Shown: one piece after another, positions 6,201-11,572 of the stretch | Layout: every line of letters starts with the position of its first letter | Position numbering within the stretch: position 1 is the stretch's first letter | NCBI GenBank assembly: GCA_934463345.1 | Contig: CAKSJL010000052.1 | Location: 1 to 11,572, forward strand | Length of the DNA: 11,572 nt | DNA from: an uncultured Oscillospiraceae bacterium | GTDB lineage: Bacteria; Bacillota; Clostridia; Oscillospirales; Ruminococcaceae | Reading direction: 5' to 3' | Translations under genes and position numbers: made by a program | The notes under the pieces: generated by a model | Seen by the model: only the letters and a program-made list of their open reading frames with translations | Told to the model about the DNA's origin: nothing | Database searches by the model: none

Positions 6201-7352
6201 GATTTACAGAGCGCAGCAGTCAAAAACGACGGCAGCCTTTATACCTGGGGAAATAATGCCTGGGGACAGCTTGGAAACGGTCAGTCCGGCGGCTCATATG
6301 CTTATGATGACGGAATTGACAGCAATGTCCCGATAAAAATAATGGACAATATAGTTTCAGCCGATATGATGGATTGGGGCGGTTCAGCAATTGACTCCTC
6401 AAATAATCTTTATCTCTGGGGCACAAGCAACAAGATAAAAAACAGCGCATCCCCCGAAGTTTATCTGACCGGAATTAAATATGCATCCCTCGGAGGAGAG
6501 GATACTCCTTTCGGCGCAGCAATCACAACTGACGGCAGCCTTACCACCTTCGGTTCAGGATATATAAATACTGATATGCTCAGCGACGTTGTTGACGTAT
6601 GCTGCGGAGGCTCGCTCGGACTTGCCGTAACAAGCGATGGTACACTTTATACATGGTCAAAAAGATCTCAGCCGGAAATCTTTTCTGTAGACGAAACCAG
6701 TGAGCAGAGCACAGGCGGAAACAATACAATGTCTGTTGAAACTCAGGACGCTGCGTCTGTGGCAGAAACACAGAACCCTGGAATTTCATACGGAGGAATT
6801 TCAGTAAAGACAAACGCTTCTCCTGCACCAAAGGCTGTTCCAACTGAAAAAACAGCAGAGTTTACTGAGCTTGTTCCGGGCGATGTTTACAACATCTACC
6901 TCATAAGAACAAGAGTCCTTGCAGATCCATGCGGCTCAGGAAATCTTCTCTACATTAATCAGGCAACAGCAGACAATGACGGAAAGATCACACTGAATTA
7001 CATTCCTAAGTCGGAATTCATCACAACTGAAATTTTCGCAGTCGGATCACAGTGCAGTCAGCATACATACGAAAAAGGCGAATGTATCTACTGCGGAGCA
7101 GTTTGCGAGCATTCCTATGATGAGAATGATATCTGTACAATATGCGGTGCGGAAAATGAAGGTATTTCAGGAGACTGCACATTAAATGGAAAAGTAGATA
7201 TCTATGATGCGATTGAAATAGTACGTTTCATTATGGATATGAGAACATTCAACGAAAAGGAAATGCTTCTTGCAGATTATAACCTTGATACAAACGTTGA
7301 TCTGTACGACGCAATCGGAATAGCAAAGCTTATCATGAGCTTTTCCCGATAA
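3201..7352 (+). CDS. Secreted RCC1-propeller / Ig-like / cysteine-pair / dockerin protein
   Basis: A 1383-residue exported protein starting at ATG 3201 behind GGAGG (3192-3196). Residues 1-26 are a Sec signal peptide ending A-G-A. Residues about 27-575 are beta-rich with no family I recognise. Three carboxypeptidase-regulatory/Cna-B-like domains follow at about 580-658, 659-749 and 750-838; the first two carry V-K-D-E-S-G-K and each has an N/D-G-turn. Residues about 841-1165 form RCC1 repeats: four units with [LY]-x-x-W-G-x-N-x-x-G-Q-L-G-[ND]-G and three degenerate ones, consistent with a seven-bladed propeller. A linker leads to two cysteine-pair modules (Cys1285, 1295, 1298, 1302, 1312, 1315) and a type I dockerin (about 1324-1383). 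The first calcium loop has Thr at position 3 and the second lacks the usual Gly. No catalytic domain is visible. The protein is likely docked on a scaffoldin and used for binding; that role is inference. It is a single-gene unit with its own terminator. Confidence 0.9.
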   Translation: MKKFLSLMLAAVMSFSIITADIPAGAEESIQSKAQSESNTQLEGTNTFGSLLTQEIQTQDNGQLAGNGYNIVSVDVDKSTNKAIVEYGALKCCTLVVAVYNEAGTQLTASGSCEVNQFETSTTVDIEGTLPQYFYLKAYLVEKTTLRPLSKVYESPEYTKEMQDFFSKTTDSFDQERVLNLDSDKTNNFAVFNKDVKIIPQAEGVNTVKTADDANGLYVIENADENFTSLQPGDLFAYKYGESDIIIAKVGDISVNGTTVTVTGGETSLKEIFEYVRIDETADISSAEVDDSVCDEGITYEGLIEDQDQSIDTQENNSIHTYAEQGEVKRSIGFGYKLSIFAKNDFGTEISISGKLDSKYEITLKYYLSWTYQYLELKITDTQQWTVALTGKIKGEWTLANASIPLGATGINVNLKPKIIVEATAEINYSGKVTSTNGFAYDSDTGTRDLSAGPTTDSSCKIQGTLFIGVELEINLNILNENLAKAALKIRGGVELKAAIAQAGVGSVSSSERHSCVYGGGAGCYDGDINLKLRVNLEFVLLGFIKQEGTLVELTTKFADFYYSLEYDELGMGNCPHRDYLVEAKVKDESGKAIFGAKVIAGTFKDGTKYTDQNGVAKFYLSNGNYNLSAEKANYQKETSNITVGNSKKSISFVLGGKDYKMSISVKDESGKPVSGINVNAVMIKDKNGKQVDSYNQKTVRTNAQGVAVFDISSGTYSVSASDKNKGYASKSIYVYGTDKSDTLKLSSKVQNVFVKDEDSAAVADAFVTARMLADENGTAVPYADEIVVSTDADGKAVFAAGKGTYRVTVKKTGYKTASKSININDNSVDVEFTLSKGGNGTLKDIVKVSTGVDYYAAIDKNGDLWMWGSNAYGQLGNGTKTNSSVPIKVLENVADVSLGGTHSGAVTKDGALYMWGGNNNGQLGDGTYTESLVPKKIMTGIKTVSLCSYRSDYDYTAALTVNGDLLLWGYNQQGQLGDGTSIKRNTPLAIMNGVNYVNVDLQSAAVKNDGSLYTWGNNAWGQLGNGQSGGSYAYDDGIDSNVPIKIMDNIVSADMMDWGGSAIDSSNNLYLWGTSNKIKNSASPEVYLTGIKYASLGGEDTPFGAAITTDGSLTTFGSGYINTDMLSDVVDVCCGGSLGLAVTSDGTLYTWSKRSQPEIFSVDETSEQSTGGNNTMSVETQDAASVAETQNPGISYGGISVKTNASPAPKAVPTEKTAEFTELVPGDVYNIYLIRTRVLADPCGSGNLLYINQATADNDGKITLNYIPKSEFITTEIFAVGSQCSQHTYEKGECIYCGAVCEHSYDENDICTICGAENEGISGDCTLNGKVDIYDAIEIVRFIMDMRTFNEKEMLLADYNLDTNVDLYDAIGIAKLIMSFSR

Positions 7353-7369
7353 TACAAATATAAGCTGAT

Positions 7370-7402
7370 AAAAGCCGGAACTGTTAAAGGTTCCGGTTTT
7401 TT
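7370..7402 (+). terminator. Rho-independent terminator of the RCC1/dockerin gene
   Basis: CCGGAAC (7375-7381) pairs with GTTCCGG (7390-7396) around TGTTAAAG, extended by AAAAG against the T-tract, and six T residues follow (7397-7402). It lies about 20 nt after the stop codon and separates this gene from the next dockerin gene. Confidence 0.85.
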
Positions 7403-7555
7403 GTGTCCTATTGGTTGGATTTTATGAGTAAACACACACCCTCAGCCTGTCATAATGGGTCGGCTGTACTTCTTAGGTGAATAGTCAACTTACACAATAC
7501 AGTTTCAAAAACACAACGAAGATACATAAAAAAAACAGAACAAATTGAAAAAGCA

Positions 7556-7584
7556 TGTACAGATAAAAAAGAAAGTGCTATAAT
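7556..7584 (+). promoter_or_regulatory. Promoter of the LRR/dockerin gene
   Basis: A consensus TATAAT (7579-7584) with TGC in front (extended -10) lies 17 nt after a moderate -35 box TGTACA (7556-7561). Transcription would start near 7591, giving a leader of about 35 nt before the ATG at 7626. This makes the in-frame ATG at 7593 an unlikely start. Confidence 0.7.
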
Positions 7585-7625
7585 GTAATTATATGAATAT
7601 TTTACATCAGAACAGGAGAATATTA

Positions 7626-10058
7626 ATGAAAAAGAAAAAACTTTTAAGTTTCCTGACATCAGCTGTTATGGCATTTACCTGTTCAGGAGGACTGCCGGGA
7701 CTGACAGAAAAAGTCGTTACCTTGAACGATCATGTAAATGCGGAGTCAGGAAAGCTGTACGGAGATTATCTGTATTACACAATAATTGATAAGGACGGAA
7801 ACGGAACACCCGATTATGCAGAGATCTCAGACTGCAATACTCTGGCTGAGACCATTGAAATTCCATCTGAGATAGACGAAGTTCCTGTTACATCGATCGG
7901 AAAATCAGCTTTTTACAACTGTACTTTTCTTGAAAGTATAAAAATTCCTGACAGTGTAACAAATATTACAAGAAACGCATTTTACGGATGCCAGAACCTT
8001 AAAAGCATAGTAATTCCTGATGGCGTTAAAAGTATTGAAAAGGATATGTTCTGGGGATGTTCAAGCCTTGCTTCCATAACACTTCCGGACAGCCTGACAA
8101 GCATCGAAGAATGGGCTTTTTGTTCCTGTACAAGTCTTGAAAGCATAACGATTCCGAATGGTGTAACAAGCATTGAGACATCCACTTTTTCCAACTGCAC
8201 AGGACTCGCCAATATTACATTGCCTGACAGTTTAACAAGCATAGGATCGTATGCATTTCAATGGTGCGAAAACCTTTCTGACATAGCTATCCCAGACGGC
8301 GTGGCAAGCATTTCAGATACTGCTTTTAATGGCTGTTCAAAGCTTGAAAGCATAAATGTGTCTGAAAACAATGAAACCTACAGCAGCGTGGACGGAATTC
8401 TTTTTAATAAGAGCAAAACTGACCTGATCCGATATCCGGCAGGCAACAAAAATTCGGAATATACTGTTCCGGAGTATGTTAAAAGCATTAATGACGAAGC
8501 GTTCAGCGATTCTTCAAATCTTACAAATATAGTAATCTCGGACGGCGTACAGCGCATCGGATCATACTCATTTTCATGGTGTAACAATCTTTCCGGAATA
8601 ACGATCCCGGACAGCTTGACAAGCATTGATGATTCGGCATTTTTTGAGTGTTCCAGCCTTAAAAGCATATCGATTCCAGCCGGTGTAATGAGTATCGGAT
8701 ATGAGGCATTTATGGGCTGCTCAAAACTCGAAAGCATAAATGTATCTGAAGATAATGAGAATTACAGCAGCGCTGACGGAATTCTTTTTAACAAAAACAA
8801 AACTGAATTGATCCGCTGTCCGGAGGGCAGTATAAAAACTGAATATACCATTCCGGATGGTGTGACAAATATCAAAAGCAGAGCTTTTATAAACTGCCAA
8901 GCCATTGAAGGCATAACAATTCCGGACAGCGTTATAATAATCGGCGAGGAAGCATTTTTCAACACGCCGTTGTTTAATAATCAGTCAGGCCCGATATACT
9001 ATATTGACAAGTGGATCGTTCTTTGTAATATAAGTGCGGAAACCATGGAAATAAATGACGGAACAAAGGGAATTGCAAATCATGCGTTCTTCAACTGCAA
9101 AAACCTTGAAAATCTGATTCTTCCGGACGGTATGACAAGCATAGGCAGCGAAGCGTTTTTCTTATGCGACGGTCTTTCAGACATAACAGTTCCGGACAGC
9201 ATAAAGTATATCGGAGGCTATGCATTTGCACAGTGCACAAATCTTAAAAGTATAACAATTCCGGATGGCGTAACGAGCATTGAAGACGGAACATTTTCCG
9301 GATGTACGAATCTTTCAAGTGCAGCTATTCCGGACAGCGTGACAAGTATCGGATATTGTGCATTTTCCGACTGCCCGAAGCTTGAAAGCGCATCACTTTC
9401 CGACGGTCTGACAAGCATCGGAGATCTGGCGTTTTACGGATGTTCAAGTCTTGACAACTTAACAATAAAAAGCCGTAACTGCGAAATTTATGACGAAGAG
9501 ACAACTATCTCCGAAGAAGCTACAATTTATGGCTACAAAGACTCCACAGCTCAGGCGTATGCTGAAAAATACAACAGAAATTTCATACCGCTTGACAACA
9601 CAGAAACACCGCCTTCTACAACAGCTCCGGTTACAACACAGCCGACAGTTACAACAACTATAACAACGACTGTAACAGAGCCTGACGTAACTACAGTTCC
9701 AGCACTGACAACAACCATAGCACCAATTAGTATAACTACAATACCAGCACCGACAACAACTATAGCACCAATCATAACCCCAATCAGTAGAATTACAACG
9801 CCAGCACCAACAACAACTGTAACAACAATTACAACTGTACCAGTCACAACGACAACAACTGAAACAGAGTTTATTCCTGGCGACATCTCCGGAAACGGCA
9901 AGATCGACCTTTACGATGCTATTGAAATATGTAAAAGTATTATGGGCATGAGAACCTTCTCAGAAGAAGAAAAGAAAATTGCCGATTTCAATGGTGATGG
10001 AGTTGTTGACTTGTATGACGCTATAGAAATTGCAAAGAAACTGCTTAACAAGCATTGA
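7626..10058 (+). CDS. Secreted BspA-type leucine-rich-repeat protein with Thr/Pro linker and dockerin
   Basis: An 810-residue exported protein. The start at 7626 is set by AGGAGA (7614-7619) and by the promoter just upstream; the in-frame ATG 33 nt earlier has no RBS. The N-terminus has K-K-K-K, a hydrophobic core and probable cleavage after V-N-A. About 20 LRR_5 (BspA/TpLRR) units of 23 residues fill residues 70-625, with consensus I-P-D-[SG]-[LV]-T-S-I-x-x-x-A-F-x-x-C-x-x-L-x-x-I. D-S and D-G versions alternate, giving a 46-residue super-repeat. Two long islands (V-S-E-x-N-E-x-Y-S-S-x-D-G-I-L-F-N-K) interrupt the array, and another irregular unit has a Trp- and Tyr-containing insert. Residues about 658-745 are a Thr/Pro/Ile linker, and 749-810 a dockerin whose second loop is fully canonical. 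BspA-type LRRs are known adhesion and protein-binding solenoids. Here the dockerin implies display on a cellulosome; the ligand is unknown. Confidence 0.93.
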   Translation: MKKKKLLSFLTSAVMAFTCSGGLPGLTEKVVTLNDHVNAESGKLYGDYLYYTIIDKDGNGTPDYAEISDCNTLAETIEIPSEIDEVPVTSIGKSAFYNCTFLESIKIPDSVTNITRNAFYGCQNLKSIVIPDGVKSIEKDMFWGCSSLASITLPDSLTSIEEWAFCSCTSLESITIPNGVTSIETSTFSNCTGLANITLPDSLTSIGSYAFQWCENLSDIAIPDGVASISDTAFNGCSKLESINVSENNETYSSVDGILFNKSKTDLIRYPAGNKNSEYTVPEYVKSINDEAFSDSSNLTNIVISDGVQRIGSYSFSWCNNLSGITIPDSLTSIDDSAFFECSSLKSISIPAGVMSIGYEAFMGCSKLESINVSEDNENYSSADGILFNKNKTELIRCPEGSIKTEYTIPDGVTNIKSRAFINCQAIEGITIPDSVIIIGEEAFFNTPLFNNQSGPIYYIDKWIVLCNISAETMEINDGTKGIANHAFFNCKNLENLILPDGMTSIGSEAFFLCDGLSDITVPDSIKYIGGYAFAQCTNLKSITIPDGVTSIEDGTFSGCTNLSSAAIPDSVTSIGYCAFSDCPKLESASLSDGLTSIGDLAFYGCSSLDNLTIKSRNCEIYDEETTISEEATIYGYKDSTAQAYAEKYNRNFIPLDNTETPPSTTAPVTTQPTVTTTITTTVTEPDVTTVPALTTTIAPISITTIPAPTTTIAPIITPISRITTPAPTTTVTTITTVPVTTTTTETEFIPGDISGNGKIDLYDAIEICKSIMGMRTFSEEEKKIADFNGDGVVDLYDAIEIAKKLLNKH
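8331..8960 (+). repeat. 384-nt segmental repeat within the LRR gene
   Basis: The block beginning G-C-S-K-L-E-S-I-N-V-S-E at 8331 recurs at 8715, exactly 384 nt (128 residues) later. Both copies run through the island with D-G-I-L-F-N-K, an E-Y-T strand and a further LRR; the second copy diverges near 8960. This indicates in-frame duplication of a unit of four LRRs plus one island. Confidence 0.75.
9699..9830 (+). repeat. Degenerate tandem repeats coding the Thr/Pro linker
   Basis: CCAGCACYRACAACAACYRT-like units start at 9699, 9744 and 9801, in steps of 45 and 57 nt, each coding P-A-x-T-T-T. All spacings are multiples of three, so copy-number changes would alter linker length without a frameshift. 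The Thr-rich composition suggests a possible O-glycosylated stalk between the LRR array and the dockerin. Confidence 0.6.
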
Positions 10059-10064
10059 TTTTTT

Positions 10065-10131
10065 AGAACCCGTCTTCACAAGATATGTGTGCTTGTAAAG
10101 GCGTGCGCATACGCTTGTGAAGACAGGTTCT
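10065..10131. repeat. Long palindrome 1 after the LRR/dockerin gene
   Basis: The 18-nt arms 10065-10082 and 10114-10131 pair with a single C-A mismatch, and the loop can pair further (TATGTGT with GCGCATA using G-U pairs). The stem starts 7 nt after the stop codon. A T-run lies on the 5' side (10059-10064) instead of the 3' side, so it is not a textbook terminator on the plus strand, though it may still protect or end the mRNA. Confidence 0.65.
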
Positions 10132-10132
10132 T

Positions 10133-10180
10133 ATATAATATCACCCCCGGGACAGTGATGTTTCGGGGGTGATATTATAT
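10133..10180. repeat. Perfect 17-bp palindrome 2
   Basis: ATATAATATCACCCCCG (10133-10149) and CGGGGGTGATATTATAT (10164-10180) are exact inverted copies around a 14-nt loop, one base away from palindrome 1. No T-run follows on either strand. It lies between two convergent genes, so a bidirectional transcription barrier is the simplest reading. The rest of the gap to 10305 shows only a weak AT-rich 10-bp stem at 10265-10289. Confidence 0.7.
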
Positions 10181-10305
10181 GCGTATGTAGGTAGAACTCT
10201 GCCGTATATCTACTGCTATCTTGTCTAGCAAAAAAAGTGCATTTCTGCCATAGCTCGCTTATTGAGAAAACAACTATCTGTTATTTTCTGCGCATAATAA
10301 AACTG

Positions 10306-11118
10306 TTATTTAATATCCAATTCAAAAGAAAGCTGACGATTTCCGTCTTTCAATGAAATATCGGGTAGTATTACTTCTTCAAGATGATAATTGATATCAG
10401 CTTTTCTTGCCTGCGAATGCTGTAACTGTCGTTTTATTCTATAGTGTTTGCCGTCTTTAATGAAATTAGCGCCTGTCTGATGAAATCTGAAAGGAATATT
10501 TTTTTCAACACATTGCTGACGGATATCAAGAACCCAGTCATAATTACAAGGTCTTGCATTGTAACCCGATTCTCCGCCGACAGATACCTCGTCAATTGTT
10601 TCATCAAGGTATTCGGATACATTAACGTTCTCAAGCAAAGGGGCAATAATAATTGATTTATGCTTAATCGGTAACGCCTTGAAAATTGGTAATCTGAAAT
10701 CAGCTCTGTCCTGATTCTCTACTGTGCATCCGATAAGAACATTGTCATATCCATCGCCCCAATCAGCAGGCAGACATTGTTCAAATCGGTTAATTCGCTT
10801 TGTAAAGAAATAGAACCAACAGTCACTTCGTTCCTTCATCATAGTCCAGCATTCTTTTCGCCATTCATCAGCATCCATCAAAAGAAAATCTGACGTAAAA
10901 CAGGTATAGATAAATGATCCTGTTGGCACTTTATAGCTACCGTTGCGTTTACGCTTTACCGGCAGATCAAAATTTGAAGTTTTTCTGCACTTGCTGCTTG
11001 CAATGGAACTTCCGTACATTTCATCCTGACGATAGACATAGCAATATTTACAGCCGGGACTTATTTTCGTGCAGCCATGCCATGGATTCCAACTGCAATT
11101 TAAAAGTGTTTCTTCCAT
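10306..11118 (-). CDS. DUF5131 family (phage Gp37/Gp68-like) protein
   Basis: A 270-residue cytoplasmic protein. The start at 11118 is preferred because AAGGA (11130-11126) precedes it by 7 nt and the product then begins M-E-E-T-L-L-N-C-S-W-N-P-W-H-G-C, as in the family. An ATG at 11181 would add 21 residues without an RBS. The family signature is clear: W-N-P-W-H-G-C-T-K-I-S-P-G-C-K-Y-C-Y with Cys16, Cys23 and Cys26, F-T-K-R at 105-108, G-G-E-S-G at 181-185 followed by A-R-P, and H-Q-T-G at 213-216. This is Pfam PF07505, found in phages and bacteria. The cysteine triad (C-x6-C-x2-C) resembles an iron-sulfur site, and a radical-SAM-like TIM barrel is a plausible but unproven reading. It is convergent to the LRR gene and lies 101 nt downstream of the TPR-like gene, with no terminator visible between them, so the two may share a transcript. 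Confidence 0.85.
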   Translation of the reverse strand: MEETLLNCSWNPWHGCTKISPGCKYCYVYRQDEMYGSSIASSKCRKTSNFDLPVKRKRNGSYKVPTGSFIYTCFTSDFLLMDADEWRKECWTMMKERSDCWFYFFTKRINRFEQCLPADWGDGYDNVLIGCTVENQDRADFRLPIFKALPIKHKSIIIAPLLENVNVSEYLDETIDEVSVGGESGYNARPCNYDWVLDIRQQCVEKNIPFRFHQTGANFIKDGKHYRIKRQLQHSQARKADINYHLEEVILPDISLKDGNRQLSFELDIK

Positions 11119-11219
11119 TACTATTTCCTTTTCGTGATAATAAGAAACGAAGTCATTCCTTACTATTTTCTCAGGTTGCAATATTGAAAAATCGCTGTAG
11201 TTCCCATTCTATTGTAAGA

Positions 11220-11572
11220 TTAGCGATAATTCTCCATCATAGAATCAATATTAGCTTTATCTTCCGGATGTAATTCTTTCAGCTTTTTCAGATAGACCTG
11301 TGCCTTCGCAAGCTTGTGAATAGTACCGAAAGTATGAAAGGCAATCACATAAAAATCAGTTTTGTCATCATCATTATATTCACTGAACAATTCACCGGTT
11401 TCTATTATTTCAGCAGTAACAGCGGCTTTTTCGTATTGGTGAGTTAAAAGGTACATATAGTACATTTGTTCAAGTACAGCAGTATTCTCTTCTGCCTCAT
11501 AGCATTTTTCATAAAGCTCCAGCGCCTTGTCAAAGCGGAACAATTCTACCAGAATGTCAGCTTTAATGTGTA
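11220..11572 (-). CDS. TPR-like repeat protein, C-terminal part (N-terminus outside window)
   Basis: The minus-strand frame is open from the right edge to TAA at 11222-11220 and gives about 117 residues. Reading starts ...H-I-K-A-D-I-L-V-E-L-F-R-F-D-K-A-L-E-L-Y-E-K-C-Y, so the gene continues beyond the window; a TTG at 11543 is not needed as a start. The sequence is almost wholly alpha-helical with TPR-like spacing: A-L-E-L-Y-E-K, then H-Q-Y-E-K-A-A-V-T-A-E, then K-A-Q-V-Y-L-K-K-L-K-E-L-H-P-E-D-K-A-N. TPR helices mediate protein contacts; the partner is unknown. No signal peptide can be judged. Confidence 0.75.
   Translation of the reverse strand, partial: HIKADILVELFRFDKALELYEKCYEAEENTAVLEQMYYMYLLTHQYEKAAVTAEIIETGELFSEYNDDDKTDFYVIAFHTFGTIHKLAKAQVYLKKLKELHPEDKANIDSMMENYR

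Noticed and set aside
7424..7480. 18-codon frame M-S-K-H-T-P-S-A-C-H-N-G after the terminator
   Set aside because: Too short to judge, with no clear promoter or RBS; nothing supports it as a gene.
7593..7625. ATG at 7593 as start of the LRR gene
   Set aside because: It sits at the predicted transcription start with no RBS and would place 11 odd residues ahead of the signal peptide.
7926..9470. CRISPR-like array suggested by regular DNA repeats
   Set aside because: The 69-nt periodicity is that of coding LRR units in one open frame; repeats are degenerate and there are no spacers or cas genes.
9551..9901. Minus-strand Val-rich 116-codon frame
   Set aside because: It is the antisense reading of the ACA/ACT-rich Thr linker; the Val-rich text is a composition artefact.
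11119..11181. ATG at 11181 as start of the DUF5131 gene
   Set aside because: It lacks an RBS and adds 21 residues not expected in the family, while the ATG at 11118 has AAGGA at 7 nt.

Overview
The window looks like a low-GC Gram-positive anaerobe of the rumen or gut, most likely a cellulosome-forming Ruminococcus close to R. flavefaciens. Three separate reading frames end in type I dockerin modules with paired calcium loops of the form D-x-[NST]-x-[DN]-x-x-x-D-[LI]-Y-D, followed by I-[EG]-I-x-[KR]. The codon style, GGAGG-type ribosome sites and extended -10 promoters also fit Firmicutes. The genus assignment is inference from protein style, not from a marker gene.

Layout, left to right. (1) Positions 1-63 are the last 20 codons of a dockerin protein that enters from the left. 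(2) Positions 64-670 are a graveyard: a long inverted repeat, a probable decayed dockerin tail, and on the minus strand a frameshifted N-terminal fragment of a DDE/integrase-type transposase with its own promoter and a stem that encloses its start codon. (3) Positions 716-2287 encode an AAA-ATPase-like/PD-(D/E)XK protein with a clear promoter, RBS and downstream terminator. (4) Positions 2473-3120 hold a second transposase relic, IS1/InsA-like, on the minus strand. (5) Positions 3201-7352 encode a 1383-residue secreted protein: an uncharacterised beta-rich N-terminal half, three carboxypeptidase-regulatory/Cna-B-like domains, a seven-unit RCC1 propeller, two cysteine-pair modules and a dockerin. 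(6) Positions 7626-10058 encode an 810-residue secreted BspA-type leucine-rich-repeat protein with a Thr/Pro linker and a dockerin. (7) Two back-to-back palindromes fill the convergent gap. (8) On the minus strand lie a DUF5131 (Gp37/Gp68-like) protein and, upstream of it, a TPR-like gene cut by the right edge.

How they work together. The dockerin proteins are expected to be exported and docked onto cohesin-bearing scaffoldins at the cell surface. Neither complete one shows a recognisable catalytic domain; they carry interaction folds (RCC1 propeller, LRR solenoid, Ig-like domains), so binding or structural roles are more likely than polysaccharide hydrolysis. Each has its own promoter, and the first has its own terminator, so they look like monocistrons collected side by side. 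The ATPase/nuclease gene flanked by two dead insertion elements looks like an accessory insertion between dockerin genes. I found no tRNA, rRNA, CRISPR array or intact insertion sequence.
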